Assembly (NCBI RefSeq): GCF_024347475.1
Contig: NZ_AP025487.1
Location: 2,170,001 to 2,234,000, forward strand
Length of the DNA stretch: 64,000 nucleotides
Source: Vibrio fortis
Lineage (GTDB): Bacteria > Pseudomonadota > Gammaproteobacteria > Enterobacterales > Vibrionaceae
Direction: 5' to 3'
Shown: piece by piece, positions 9,637-18,308 of the stretch
How the letters are laid out: every line of letters starts with the position of its first letter
How positions within the stretch are numbered: the stretch's first letter is position 1
Position numbers and translations under genes: made by a program
Notes under the pieces: generated by a model
Told to the model about the DNA's origin: nothing
Databases searched by the model: none
What the model saw: the letters and a program-made list of their open reading frames with translations, nothing else

Positions 9637-11697
9637 ATGGCGACTGATCCAAGAAAACTTTTGGTAACTTGTGCCCTTCCGTACGCTAACGGTTCAATTC
9701 ACCTAGGTCATATGCTTGAGCACATTCAAGCGGATATCTGGGTTCGATACCAACGCCTACGTGGCAACACTGTAAACTTCATCTGTGCTGACGATGCTCA
9801 CGGCACGCCAATCATGCTAAAAGCACAACAGATGGGTATTACGCCAGAAGAGATGATCGCTGCTGTAAGTGAAGAGCATCAGAAAGACTTCGCTGGCTTC
9901 GATATTAGCTTTGATAACTACCACAGCACACACTCTGAAGAGAACCGTGAACTGGCTTCACACATCTACCTAGAGCTTAAAAAGAACGGCTTTATCTCTA
10001 GCCGCACTATCTCTCAGCTGTTTGACCCAGAGCAAGAGATGTTCCTACCGGACCGTTTCGTAAAAGGTACATGTCCTAAGTGTAAGTCAGAAGACCAATA
10101 CGGTGACAACTGTGATAACTGTGGTGAGACGTACAGCCCAACTGAACTAATTAACCCGAAATCAGCAGTATCTGGCGCGACGCCAGTAATGAAAGATTCT
10201 GAGCACTTCTTCTTCGACCTACCTCAGTTTGAAAGCATGCTACAAGAGTGGACTCGCTCTGGTTCGCTTCAGTCTGAAACTGCGAACAAGATGCAAGAGT
10301 GGTTTGAGTCTGGTCTGCAGCAGTGGGATATCTCACGCGACGCACCATACTTTGGCTTCGAAATCCCTGGTGAGAAAGACAAGTTCTTCTACGTATGGCT
10401 AGACGCACCAGTTGGTTACATGGCTTCGTTCAAGAACCTATGTAACAAAACTGAAGGCCTAGACTTCGACGAGTACTGGAAAAAAGACAGCACAACTGAG
10501 CTTTACCACTTCATCGGTAAAGACATCGTTTACTTCCACTCTCTATTCTGGCCTGCAATGCTAGAAGGTTCTGGTTTCCGTAAGCCAAACAACGTATTCG
10601 TACACGGCTACGTAACGGTAAATGGCGCGAAGATGTCTAAGTCTAAGGGCACATTCATCAAGGCAGCAACTTACCTTGATCACCTAGACCCAGAATGTCT
10701 ACGTTACTACTACGCAGCGAAACTAAACAGCCGTATCGATGACCTAGATCTTAACCTTGAAGACTTCACACAGCGCGTTAACGCTGACGTAGTAAACAAG
10801 ATTGTTAACCTAGCATCACGTAACGCTGGTTTCATCACTAAGCGTTTCGAAGGCAAGCTTTCTGCTAACTTCGCAGAAACTGAGCTATATAATGAGTTCA
10901 CTGCGGCGGCTGACCGTATCGCAGAGCTTTATGAGACTCGTGAGTTTGGTCGTGCAATCCGTGAAATCACAGCACTAGCAGACAAAGCTAACCAATACGT
11001 TGATGAAAAAGCACCGTGGGTTGTAGCGAAAGAAGAAGGTAAAGACCAAGAGCTACAAGACATCTGTTCTGTTGGTATCAACCTATTCCGCGTTCTGATG
11101 ACTTACCTAAAACCAGTTATGCCAGAGCTTGCTGCACGTACTGAAGCGTTCCTAAACGAGACGCTAACTTGGGAAGGTATCGCTGCGCCGCTAACTGATC
11201 ACGAGATCACTAAGTTCAAAGCGCTATTCAACCGCATCGATCCTAAGAAGGTTGAAGCAATGATTGAAGCTTCTAAAGAAGACGCAGCAGCAGAAGTTGC
11301 AGCGAAAGAAAAAGCAGAAGCTGAAAAGAACAAAGCAAGCCAAACTGAGCTAGATAAAGATCCAATCGCAGAAGAAATTGAATTTGACGCTTTCGCAGCA
11401 GTCGATATGCGTATCGCTCGCATCATCTCATGTGAAGAAGTGCCAAAAGCAAACAAACTGCTTAAGTTCCAACTAGACATCGGTGGCGAAACTCGCCAAG
11501 TATTCTCTGGCATTAAGTCAGCTTACAAACCAGAAGAGCTAGAAGGCAAGCTAACGGTCATGGTAGCAAACCTTAAGCCTCGTAAGATGAAGTTTGGTAT
11601 GTCTGAAGGCATGATCCTAGCAGCGGGCCCTGGTGGCAGCGATCTATGGATCCTTGAGCCGCATGAAGGTGCACAGCCAGGCATGCGCGTGATGTAA
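9637..11697 (+). CDS. metG: Methionyl-tRNA synthetase
   Basis: This 686-residue class I synthetase charges tRNA-Met. The HIGH-box variant HLGH is at residues 22-25, the zinc knuckle cysteines are C146, C149, C159 and C162, and the KMSKS motif is near residue 332. A Lys/Ala/Glu-rich linker (about 545-580) leads to a C-terminal tRNA-binding (EMAP-II-like) domain ([16 protein letters not shown] to the end) that dimerises the enzyme. The frame is open for 27 codons before 9637, but [19 protein letters not shown] matches the family start. The promoter must lie in the 159 bp shared with divergent apbC. Confidence 0.97.
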   Translation: MATDPRKLLVTCALPYANGSIHLGHMLEHIQADIWVRYQRLRGNTVNFICADDAHGTPIMLKAQQMGITPEEMIAAVSEEHQKDFAGFDISFDNYHSTHSEENRELASHIYLELKKNGFISSRTISQLFDPEQEMFLPDRFVKGTCPKCKSEDQYGDNCDNCGETYSPTELINPKSAVSGATPVMKDSEHFFFDLPQFESMLQEWTRSGSLQSETANKMQEWFESGLQQWDISRDAPYFGFEIPGEKDKFFYVWLDAPVGYMASFKNLCNKTEGLDFDEYWKKDSTTELYHFIGKDIVYFHSLFWPAMLEGSGFRKPNNVFVHGYVTVNGAKMSKSKGTFIKAATYLDHLDPECLRYYYAAKLNSRIDDLDLNLEDFTQRVNADVVNKIVNLASRNAGFITKRFEGKLSANFAETELYNEFTAAADRIAELYETREFGRAIREITALADKANQYVDEKAPWVVAKEEGKDQELQDICSVGINLFRVLMTYLKPVMPELAARTEAFLNETLTWEGIAAPLTDHEITKFKALFNRIDPKKVEAMIEASKEDAAAEVAAKEKAEAEKNKASQTELDKDPIAEEIEFDAFAAVDMRIARIISCEEVPKANKLLKFQLDIGGETRQVFSGIKSAYKPEELEGKLTVMVANLKPRKMKFGMSEGMILAAGPGGSDLWILEPHEGAQPGMRVM

Positions 11698-11715
11698 TCG
11701 TGCTCTAAGCTTTAC

Positions 11716-11752
11716 AAATCCCCATAGCAGAGATGTTATGGGGATTTTTTAT
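11716..11752 (+). terminator. Intrinsic terminator after metG
   Basis: The stem AATCCCCATA / TATGGGGATT is followed by a run of T (ATTTTTTATTT). Confidence 0.9.
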
Positions 11753-11820
11753 TTCTACCCCAGCGGACGGTTCTCTGATACAGTCGCGCCCAATTAACTC
11801 TACCCTCTTAGGACACCTCT

Positions 11821-12300
11821 GTGACTAACAATGAAATCTTGCGCCGTATCCAGCACGCGCTAAACCTAAAGAACGCTCAAATCATCAAAGCCTTTGAGCA
11901 AGCTGATACGACTATTGCGCATGACCAAGTAAACAACTGGCTAAAAGCTGAAGGTGAAAAGTCATTCTCGAAGATGAAAGATAAAGACTTGGCAATCTTC
12001 CTAAATGGTTTCATTAATCTTAAGCGCGGCAAGAAAGACGGCGATCAACCGAAACCAGAAGTATCACTGACTAACAACATGATCTTCATGAAGCTGCGTA
12101 TTGCATTAAATATGAAGGCTGAAGATGTTTTGGATGCACTAGAGGTGATGGGAATTAGCTTAAGTAAGTACGAAATTGGTGCCTACTTCCGCAAGCCAAA
12201 CAACAAGAATTACAAAGCCTGTGAAGACCAACTACTGTGCGACTTCTTAAGCGGTGTTCAGTTCTCTCAACGTCCAGATTCAGAAGAGTTTGCTGGCTAG
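11821..12300 (+). CDS. yehS: DUF1456 family protein YehS
   Basis: The 159-residue cytoplasmic protein consists of two similar all-helical halves. Each half begins with a related motif: NNEILRRIQHALNLKNAQI near residue 3 and NNMIFMKLRIALNMKAEDV near residue 86. This internal duplication and the helix-turn-helix-like pattern are the signature of DUF1456 (YehS), a family without an established function. Translation starts at GTG 11821 after TTAGGACACCTCT. It is flanked by terminators on both sides, so it is a single-gene unit. Confidence 0.88.
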   Translation: MTNNEILRRIQHALNLKNAQIIKAFEQADTTIAHDQVNNWLKAEGEKSFSKMKDKDLAIFLNGFINLKRGKKDGDQPKPEVSLTNNMIFMKLRIALNMKAEDVLDALEVMGISLSKYEIGAYFRKPNNKNYKACEDQLLCDFLSGVQFSQRPDSEEFAG

Positions 12301-12337
12301 ATTTGCTTCCGTAAGCAAAACAGTAAATCAGACATAA

Positions 12338-12372
12338 AAAACGGCGAGCTATCAGATAGCTCGCCATTTTTA
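12338..12372. terminator. Bidirectional terminator between yehS and fadR
   Basis: The 10-bp perfect stem GGCGAGCTAT / ATAGCTCGCC has a 3-base loop and is flanked by AAAAAA on the left and TTTTTAT on the right, so it can stop transcription of both convergent genes. Confidence 0.9.
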
Positions 12373-12404
12373 TTTGTTCGCTGAACTTAGACGATTAGCA
12401 GCGC

Positions 12405-13244
12405 TTAGCTGTCATCTTCAGTAAAGTTCGTTGGCAGTGTCGTTTTCATTTCGTTCCAAATCTGTCCACTTGCAACACCGTAGTTACGGATCACCAATGG
12501 CAAGTTTTCACGTTCACCGCTCTCACAGATAACTAACAGCTCTTTATAGAAATCCATCGCTAGGCGACGCGCTTCTGGGTTAGAGAAGTAGTAGCTACCG
12601 ATACGATCGTATAGCTTACGAACGCCGTTGAAAATCAGACCATAGATTTGGTTGCCTGAATGGAACGCAAGGCGTTGGAACAGCATGTAGTCATAAAAGT
12701 TGAAGGTTTTAGCAATTAGAATCGCTTGGCGTTTTTCTTCATCTTTTTCGTTGTCTTCTTTTACTGCGTGCTTGATTTTCTCTGCATATGGAGACGACTC
12801 AACAAACTCATCCCATGTTTTAGATGCTAGCAGTGCTTCACACGACTCAATCACATTAATGATTGTACGCTCAGAGTTTTCTTTGTTCGCTTTAAATGCA
12901 TAACGCATAAAGATAGGGCTGATATTTGTACGTGCTGCAAGCAAGTCTTCTACGATATTGGTCGCGTTATCAACGTCTAGCGTCATTAACGTATCAAGAA
13001 TATGCAGTCCCGACGTTTCCATGAACTGGTTCACCTTTGTTGGCTTACCATGTTGAATCGTCAACCATCCATCACGGGCTAGGCGCTGAAGTACCTCACG
13101 CAGTGTTGTACGAGTAACACCGATTAACTCAGACAGCTCACGCTCAGCTGGTAGGATTGAGCCAGGGGGAAAACGGCCGTTCCAAATACTTTCAATAATA
13201 TACTTCTCTGCAAATCCTGCCGGGCTCTTCGCCTTAATGACCAT
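12405..13244 (-). CDS. fadR: Fatty acid metabolism regulator FadR, long Vibrio form
   Basis: This GntR-family regulator represses fatty-acid degradation genes and activates unsaturated fatty-acid synthesis, releasing DNA on binding long-chain acyl-CoA. The winged-helix domain (residues about 1-75; [23 protein letters not shown]) is almost identical to the E. coli protein. The product has 279 residues against 239 in E. coli. The extra 40 or so residues lie between [12 protein letters not shown] and [14 protein letters not shown] (about residues 140-180). The same insertion is known from V. cholerae FadR, where it allows a second acyl-CoA to bind. It diverges from nhaB, as in E. coli. Confidence 0.97.
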   Translation of the reverse strand: MVIKAKSPAGFAEKYIIESIWNGRFPPGSILPAERELSELIGVTRTTLREVLQRLARDGWLTIQHGKPTKVNQFMETSGLHILDTLMTLDVDNATNIVEDLLAARTNISPIFMRYAFKANKENSERTIINVIESCEALLASKTWDEFVESSPYAEKIKHAVKEDNEKDEEKRQAILIAKTFNFYDYMLFQRLAFHSGNQIYGLIFNGVRKLYDRIGSYYFSNPEARRLAMDFYKELLVICESGERENLPLVIRNYGVASGQIWNEMKTTLPTNFTEDDS

Positions 13245-13705
13245 CTACACTTCAATCCAATTTAATTATTTTGCTTTAATTGACTCATCATACCACTAGT
13301 TAGCGCCTCTCGGAAACACCTCGAAAAGTTTACTGACGCCAAATCAACAATAGAGCTAAAACTCTAAATTGCGGCACACGTTTGCACCTTTAGTCTAATA
13401 TAGCTGCATGGTATAACACCAAATTAAACAAAATTTTAACACAACATTTTTTCAGTAAAATCAGCGATATAGCTCATAATTTTAAATCTATTAAAATGCA
13501 ATATTAAGTTGTAATAATCGAACATAAGGTGAGATTATTATGTAAATTTCAATCATTTCACGCAAATATTGATTCTAGTCGGTTTTTCTCACATTTTTAG
13601 TGTTATGCTTGCGCTACTTTGATCGCGTTTTTCAACAAAAAAGAGGTATTTTTAGGCCAACAGAGCATTTCCTGTTGACTAAATGTTATCTAAGAGTAGA
13701 GTTGC
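13245..13705. other. fadR-nhaB intergenic region, distal part
   Basis: This AT-rich stretch must hold the fadR promoter and probably the nhaB promoter. I see no open reading frame and no convincing FadR operator. The best partial palindrome (TGGTATAACACCA, about 13410) has the wrong spacing for a FadR site. Confidence 0.5.
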
Positions 13706-13836
13706 GCTCAAAAATGAGCAGTGCACGAGTTTCTAAGGGAGTGACTTGGCAAGGCCACAGAACATTACATGGAATGTAGTTTTTCTAAGTCACTGTTAGT
13801 TATAGTTTTTAACAAATTTCTATAGCTCGAAACTCG
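13706..13836 (+). ncRNA. Candidate structured leader RNA (three-way junction) of nhaB
   Basis: The plus strand here can fold into a compact structure. An upstream hairpin pairs 13706-13710 with 13715-13719. Helix P1 pairs 13726-13733 (CGAGTTTC) with 13829-13836 (GAAACTCG). Inside it, P2 pairs 13740-13747 (AGTGACTT) with 13787-13794 (AAGTCACT), and P3 pairs 13798-13805 with 13820-13827 including one G-U. P2 encloses two small hairpins (GGC/GCC at 13748-13756 and ACATT/AATGT at 13762-13777). P1 and P2 are perfect 8-bp helices. The junction ends 48 bases before the nhaB start codon. This layout is what a cis-acting riboswitch or thermosensor looks like. Pairing was worked out by eye; transcription and ligand are inference. 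Confidence 0.6.
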
Positions 13837-13884
13837 AATGTTGTATTGCTTGTCTATTCATAATCAACATAAAAGAGTATTAAC

Positions 13885-15474
13885 ATGCCGATGTCTCTCG
13901 GAAACGCTTTCATCAAGAACTTTCTTGGTAAGGCTCCTGATTGGTATAAAGTTGCCATCATTTCGTTTTTAATCATCAACCCATTTGTTTTTTTCCTCGT
14001 TGATCCATTTGTTGCAGGCTGGCTACTCGTCGTAGAATTTATTTTTACGCTAGCAATGGCGCTCAAATGTTACCCTCTTCAACCGGGTGGCCTGTTAGCT
14101 ATTCAAGCTATCGCAATTGGCATGACCAAACCTGAAATGGTTTACCACGAAATTCAAGCCAACCTGCCAGTATTACTCTTACTAGTATTCATGGTTGCCG
14201 GTATCTACTTCATGAAGGAGCTACTGCTCTTTATCTTCACTAAGATACTGCTTGGCATCCGCTCTAAGATTCTACTTTCCGTCGCATTCTGTGTTGCAGC
14301 GGCTTTCTTGTCAGCATTCCTAGATGCACTAACGGTTATCGCGGTAGTAATTAGCGTGGCAGTCGGTTTCTACTCTATCTACCACAAAGTCGCTTCAGGC
14401 AAAGGCTCTAACTCTGCACACGACCATACTCACGATGAAGAAATTTCAGAACTGACTCGCGAAGACCTTGAAGACTACCGTGCATTCCTACGTTCACTGC
14501 TTATGCACGCAGGTGTGGGTACAGCGCTAGGCGGCGTTATGACCATGGTAGGCGAACCACAAAACTTGGTTATCGCTAAACAAGCGGGTTGGGAATTCGG
14601 TGAGTTCATCATCCGCATGCTGCCAGTAACTCTGCCAGTGTTTATCTGTGGCATCATTACTTGTGCGCTCGTTGAGAAACTAAAAATCTTCGGTTACGGT
14701 GCAAAACTACCTGCAAACGTTCGTCAAATCCTTGTTGAGTTTGACAACACGCAGAAAGCAAGCCGCACTAAGCAAGACATCGCGAAGCTTTGGGTTCAAG
14801 GTGCAATTGCAGTATGGCTAATCGTTGGTCTGGCTCTGCACGTTGCAGAAGTTGGTCTAATTGGTCTGTCTGTGATCATCTTAGCAACGGCTTTCACTGG
14901 CGTGATTGAAGAACACTCTATGGGTAAGGCGTTTGAAGAAGCACTACCATTCACCGCTCTACTTGCTGTGTTCTTCTCGATTGTTGCTGTAATCATCGAC
15001 CAAGGCCTATTTAAGCCAGTGATTGATGCAGTACTTCACGTTGAAGATAAAGGGGCTCAGCTCGCACTGTTTTACGTAGCGAACGGTATTCTATCAATGG
15101 TTTCGGATAACGTATTCGTTGGTACGGTTTACATTAACGAAGTGAAAACAGCGCTAGTCGACGGTATCATCAACCGCGACCAGTTCGACCTTCTTGCAGT
15201 TGCAATCAACACAGGTACTAACCTACCTTCAGTTGCAACACCAAACGGTCAGGCAGCGTTCCTATTCCTACTGACTTCTGCTCTAGCACCACTTATCCGC
15301 CTATCTTACGGCCGTATGGTAATCATGGCATTACCTTACACTATCGTACTGGCGCTTGTGGGTTTGGCAGGTATCGTGTTCTTTGTTGAGCCTATGACGG
15401 CTTGGTTCTACGATGCAGGTTGGATTGTACAGCGCACTGGCGAAGTCACTTCTGTGATTTCAAGCGGTCACTAA
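13885..15474 (+). CDS. nhaB: Na+/H+ antiporter NhaB
   Basis: The 529-residue inner-membrane protein is the NhaB sodium/proton antiporter, which expels Na+ at the expense of the proton gradient. It begins with the NhaB signature [22 protein letters not shown] and has about a dozen hydrophobic segments. The conserved region [18 protein letters not shown] and the [20 protein letters not shown] motif are both present. Length equals that of E. coli NhaB (513) plus a short C-terminal extension. The start at 13885 follows AAAAGAG. A highly structured candidate RNA lies 48 bp upstream, so post-transcriptional control is likely. The gene diverges from fadR and precedes dsbB, an order conserved in vibrios. 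Confidence 0.96.
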   Translation: MPMSLGNAFIKNFLGKAPDWYKVAIISFLIINPFVFFLVDPFVAGWLLVVEFIFTLAMALKCYPLQPGGLLAIQAIAIGMTKPEMVYHEIQANLPVLLLLVFMVAGIYFMKELLLFIFTKILLGIRSKILLSVAFCVAAAFLSAFLDALTVIAVVISVAVGFYSIYHKVASGKGSNSAHDHTHDEEISELTREDLEDYRAFLRSLLMHAGVGTALGGVMTMVGEPQNLVIAKQAGWEFGEFIIRMLPVTLPVFICGIITCALVEKLKIFGYGAKLPANVRQILVEFDNTQKASRTKQDIAKLWVQGAIAVWLIVGLALHVAEVGLIGLSVIILATAFTGVIEEHSMGKAFEEALPFTALLAVFFSIVAVIIDQGLFKPVIDAVLHVEDKGAQLALFYVANGILSMVSDNVFVGTVYINEVKTALVDGIINRDQFDLLAVAINTGTNLPSVATPNGQAAFLFLLTSALAPLIRLSYGRMVIMALPYTIVLALVGLAGIVFFVEPMTAWFYDAGWIVQRTGEVTSVISSGH

Positions 15475-15554
15475 TCGGTGTGAACTGACACAATGCGAGT
15501 AAGTGCGTCTAAGTAATGAAAAATAATCATTGATTAGGAAACTTATCCAAGATA

Positions 15555-15587
15555 AAAAGCTCTGAGTATTCAGGGCTTTTTTAATTT
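15555..15587 (+). terminator. Intrinsic terminator after nhaB
   Basis: The stem AAAAGCTCTGA / TCAGGGCTTTT, with one G-U pair, is followed by TTAATTTT. It lies only about 20 bases before the dsbB start, so dsbB is either attenuated or expressed from read-through. Confidence 0.8.
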
Positions 15588-15605
15588 TATTGAAGGACTA
15601 AATTC

Positions 15606-16124
15606 GTGAATTTTCTTGTAATGCTCAAAGACTTCTCCAAAGGCCGACTTTCTTGGCTGTTATTACTTGGCTTCGTAATCTTCTTTGAAGCATGTGCGTT
15701 GTTCTTCCAGCATGTAATGATGCTTGGCCCTTGTGTCATGTGTATTTACGAACGCGTTGCTATGTTGGCTATTGGCCTAGCAGCTATATTAGGAGCAATC
15801 GCGCCTCATAATCCGTTGGTGCGCTGGCTGGGACTCGCAGGATGGGGATTTGGGGCCTACAAAGGCCTGATGCTCTCGTTGCAGCATGTGGATTACCAGT
15901 TTAATCCTTCTCCGTTTGCAACCTGCGATTTGTTTGTGACATTCCCTAGCTGGGCACCTTTAAACGAATGGGCACCTTGGATGTTCGAAGCTTATGGTGA
16001 TTGTGCGAAGGTTGTTTGGCAATTCGTTGGATTATCAATGCCACAATGGTTAGTCGTGATTTTCGCGGGCAATTTAATTGCACTAGGTGTCATCGTCATC
16101 TCACAGTTCGCTAAGTCTAAATAA
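15606..16124 (+). CDS. dsbB: Disulfide bond formation protein B
   Basis: This 172-residue inner-membrane quinone reductase reoxidises periplasmic DsbA and passes electrons to ubiquinone or menaquinone. Four hydrophobic segments are visible. The first periplasmic loop carries the CVMC motif (GPCVMCIYERVAM) and the second carries the paired cysteines in FATCDLF and YGDCAKVVW, as in E. coli DsbB. Translation starts at GTG 15606 preceded by GAAGGAC. The gene follows nhaB across a terminator. An insertion sequence begins 19 bp after its stop codon. Confidence 0.96.
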   Translation: MNFLVMLKDFSKGRLSWLLLLGFVIFFEACALFFQHVMMLGPCVMCIYERVAMLAIGLAAILGAIAPHNPLVRWLGLAGWGFGAYKGLMLSLQHVDYQFNPSPFATCDLFVTFPSWAPLNEWAPWMFEAYGDCAKVVWQFVGLSMPQWLVVIFAGNLIALGVIVISQFAKSK

Positions 16125-16143
16125 GCGTCATCAATTACCCATA

Positions 16144-16170
16144 TGACCCGTCCTGATATGGGTTGACACT
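16144..16170. repeat. Terminal inverted repeat, left end of IS
   Basis: It begins TGACCCGTCCTGATATGG and matches the inverse of the right end except in the central bases. The orfB stop codon lies just inside it. Confidence 0.93.
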
Positions 16171-16176
16171 TTTTAG

Positions 16177-16977
16177 TCAAAACGCTCGATGTACTTCATC
16201 GGGCGTTTTGTATTTTAAGGCCGTATGTGGCCTCATTTGATTATAGATTTCTACTGACTCGGCGACCATTTTTCTCGCCTGAGCAACATCTTTAGGTTTC
16301 TTCAACAAGTATTCCATTTTCAAAATACCATTTACTCTTTCTGCCAACGCATTTTGATAGCAGTCATATCCATCCGTCATGGAACACACGACCTTGTGCC
16401 TAGAGTGTAGGTCTTGGTACTCCTTTGAACAGTACTGTGAGCCTCTATCTGAGTGATGGATTAGGGTGTCCTGATTTCGACGTTCTCTCAAAGCTCTTAT
16501 AAAAGCTTGTTTTACAGCCTTCGTCTGCATGTTGTCATCCACACTGTATCCGACGATCTTTCTGGAATAGGCATCAGTGATAAGACTGACGTAACTGTTT
16601 CCTTCATAGGTCGGAAGGTAAGTAATATCAGCAACCCACAACTGCTCCGGTCTTTCGGGCTTAAAGCCATCCTTTATTTTATTTGGGTGACAGTAAAACC
16701 TATGATGGCTATCCGTTGTTCGATGGTAAGCACGTTTAACCTTCACAAGCAGCCGATGATGTTTAAGCAGAGAAAATAGATAGTCCCGACCTACTTTCAT
16801 TCCAGTTTTTTCCATCATGTATTTAAGCTTTCTCGTTCCTATTCGAGCTTGTTTGATGCGAGTTTCACGGACAAAGCTCAGAAGAGCTTTGTCACGCTGT
16901 TTACCACGATCGTCAATAAGGCATTGTTTGTAGTACGCTTGCCTAGAGATGTTGATGATTTGGCAAAATCTAGTCAC
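16177..16977 (-). CDS. IS3-family transposase OrfB (integrase core)
   Basis: This frame encodes the catalytic half of an IS3-family transposase. An HTH_21-like N-terminal region (DKALLSFVRETRIKQARIGTRKL) is followed by the rve integrase core. The DDE residues can be read in LWVADITYL, HHSDRGSQY and NALAERVNGILKMEY. The displayed start is GTG 16977, but the frame is open upstream to the A6G slippery site in orfA. The natural product is therefore expected to be an OrfAB fusion made by -1 frameshifting. No disruption is visible. Confidence 0.93.
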   Translation of the reverse strand: MTRFCQIINISRQAYYKQCLIDDRGKQRDKALLSFVRETRIKQARIGTRKLKYMMEKTGMKVGRDYLFSLLKHHRLLVKVKRAYHRTTDSHHRFYCHPNKIKDGFKPERPEQLWVADITYLPTYEGNSYVSLITDAYSRKIVGYSVDDNMQTKAVKQAFIRALRERRNQDTLIHHSDRGSQYCSKEYQDLHSRHKVVCSMTDGYDCYQNALAERVNGILKMEYLLKKPKDVAQARKMVAESVEIYNQMRPHTALKYKTPDEVHRAF

Positions 16978-16988
16978 CGTGAGCTGAG

Positions 16989-17381
16989 CTATGTTTTGCT
17001 CTTGGACGACGCACCTCTGTGCTTTTTTACAACACGGACACCATGGTCTCGCTCCATAACTTTTACTACTTCTTCAAAGAAGTCGGCTCTCAGTTTGGTA
17101 TCTTCAAGTTGCTTTTCTAGCTCTTTGATACGTTGCTCTGGCGTGGGTGGTGAATTGAATTCAGACATAGGTAAACCTTTCTTCAGGAATCGAGGTGTGC
17201 CTCCAGACCAATCGAGTCGGCCGTGCTTTCGGAGCCACACTAATACTGTAGAACAACCTTGTATTCCGTATTTGTCTTGTGCCTGTTTATAAGTCAGTTC
17301 ACCTCGCTCGACTTGGTCAACAACATCCAATTTAAAAGCGAGGGAGTAATCACATTGAGTTCGTCTAGTTACTGATTTCAT
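16989..17381 (-). CDS. IS3-family transposase OrfA (helix-turn-helix)
   Basis: The 130-residue product binds the IS ends and regulates transposition. An N-terminal helix-turn-helix of the IS3 OrfA type (SLAFKLDVVDQVERGEL, then YGIQGCSTVLVWLRKHGRLDW) is followed by a leucine-zipper-like coiled coil (PEQRIKELEKQLEDTKLRAD). I chose the ATG at 17381, which has GGAGAG 7 bases upstream, rather than the TTG four codons earlier. Its 3' part contains the frameshift site into orfB. Confidence 0.9.
   Translation of the reverse strand: MKSVTRRTQCDYSLAFKLDVVDQVERGELTYKQAQDKYGIQGCSTVLVWLRKHGRLDWSGGTPRFLKKGLPMSEFNSPPTPEQRIKELEKQLEDTKLRADFFEEVVKVMERDHGVRVVKKHRGASSKSKT
17022..17028 (-). other. Slippery A6G site for -1 programmed frameshift
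   Basis: On the minus strand the orfA frame reads GTA AAA AAG. A slip of one base back at A AAA AAG puts ribosomes into a frame that is open into orfB (reading AQRCVVQEQ...). A small hairpin GCAC-AGAG-GTGC follows at once, a common stimulator. Confidence 0.82.
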
Positions 17382-17407
17382 AACACTCTCCAATTTTCTA
17401 CTTGGGG

Positions 17408-17434
17408 AGTGTCAACCTTATTTAGGACGGGTCA
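17408..17434. repeat. Terminal inverted repeat, right end of IS
   Basis: Read inward on the minus strand it begins TGACCCGTCCTAAATAAGG, matching the left end at the outer 11 and inner 9 positions. Confidence 0.93.
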
Positions 17435-17443
17435 ATACCTCAT

Positions 17444-17474
17444 AAAAAAGTCGACCACTAAGGTCGACTTTTTC
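17444..17474. terminator. Bidirectional terminator between dsbB and yecA
   Basis: The stem AAAAAGTCGACC / GGTCGACTTTTT has a 5-base loop and is flanked by A and T runs. It probably served dsbB before the IS inserted between the gene and this hairpin. Confidence 0.88.
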
Positions 17475-17493
17475 ATTTCAATTAACGGCTTAA

Positions 17494-18135
17494 TTAAGCA
17501 TTTGCTCGACCGCAGCACTGTTTGAACTTCTTACCACTTTCACATGGGCATGGGTCGTTGCGACCGATGTTTTTGAATGGGTTCACACTTTGAGCTTTGT
17601 TACCTAGCATCGCTTCATCAGCAGCCAATGCCACTTCATTGACCATTAAATCAACCTGTCCAACTAAATCAAAAAGCGCTGGCGGATTTTCTAAACCTGC
17701 TGCAATCATTTGTTGCTGAGTCTGCTCCTCATCGATCGCTAACATCAGTGTTGTTAACAGTGCTTGAAGCATTCTCAGCGTGCCGTCAGCCATATTAGCT
17801 TGTTGCCACTGCTCTTCCACCGTTGGCCAAACCATCATGAAGCCTTCAGCAAAATCAGCGAACTGCTCATTAAAGTCACCTTCAGCCAGAACCTCTGTCA
17901 GCAAGTATTCACTGCGCTGAATCAAGTTATGTTGACGATTAATTTGCTCTGTTACCAGACCAATGAAACTCTCTTCAGCTTCTGGCGAGATCACAGCTAG
18001 CCACTCTTTTGGGTCAAGTGGCTTAGTCGCTAGGTTAGATGCCAAGATCGCACCTTCAACAAATTGCGGTGTACACTCTTGCGGCAAGCCATCTTGGTTT
18101 AGTAATTGGTATGTCATTGGTTCTTCATCGTTCAT
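17494..18135 (-). CDS. yecA: YecA/YgfB family protein with SEC-C zinc motif
   Basis: The 213-residue protein combines an alpha-helical UPF0149 (YecA/YgfB) domain with a C-terminal SEC-C motif ([17 protein letters not shown]), whose Cys-X-Cys-X8-Cys-Cys pattern binds zinc in SecA. YecA-type proteins of E. coli have been linked to SecA-like ribosome binding; the role here is inferred only. The start may be the ATG at 18135 or the one six codons later. It stands alone, convergent with dsbB. Confidence 0.87.
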   Translation of the reverse strand: MNDEEPMTYQLLNQDGLPQECTPQFVEGAILASNLATKPLDPKEWLAVISPEAEESFIGLVTEQINRQHNLIQRSEYLLTEVLAEGDFNEQFADFAEGFMMVWPTVEEQWQQANMADGTLRMLQALLTTLMLAIDEEQTQQQMIAAGLENPPALFDLVGQVDLMVNEVALAADEAMLGNKAQSVNPFKNIGRNDPCPCESGKKFKQCCGRANA

Positions 18136-18308
18136 GTAAGATTTGCGCTAAGTATACTCGTTATCCTTCATCTTCATAGTTTACGACTCTCTGAAATTAC
18201 TATGATGGTGCGAATTTCTTGAAAAATCGCCAATAGTGACAATCTACAAGCGACACCGTACAATCACGCCTCTTAATTTTCAGGACAGAGATGTTTCGGT
18301 AGTTCGAT

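Larger units (their letters stand above)
16144..17434 (-). mobile_element. Complete IS3-family insertion sequence, 1291 bp
   Basis: The element is bounded by 27-bp terminal inverted repeats that begin TGACCCGTCCT and end GGTTGACACT (left 16144-16170, right 17408-17434). They differ at only a few internal positions. It is flanked by the direct repeat ATA at 16141-16143 and 17435-17437, a 3-bp target duplication typical of the IS3 family. It contains two overlapping-frame genes, orfA and orfB, on the minus strand with a slippery A6G sequence between them. Both ends, both frames and the DDE residues are intact, so it is probably still mobile and inserted fairly recently. I do not recognise the exact element name. 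Confidence 0.95.

Noticed and set aside
13405..13425. FadR operator in the fadR-nhaB region (TGGT...ACCA)
   Set aside because: The half-sites are spaced by 5 rather than 3 bases and the flanks do not match the consensus.
16849..17292. Plus-strand frame of 147 codons inside the IS
   Set aside because: It is antisense to orfA and orfB, whose products are recognisable transposase parts.
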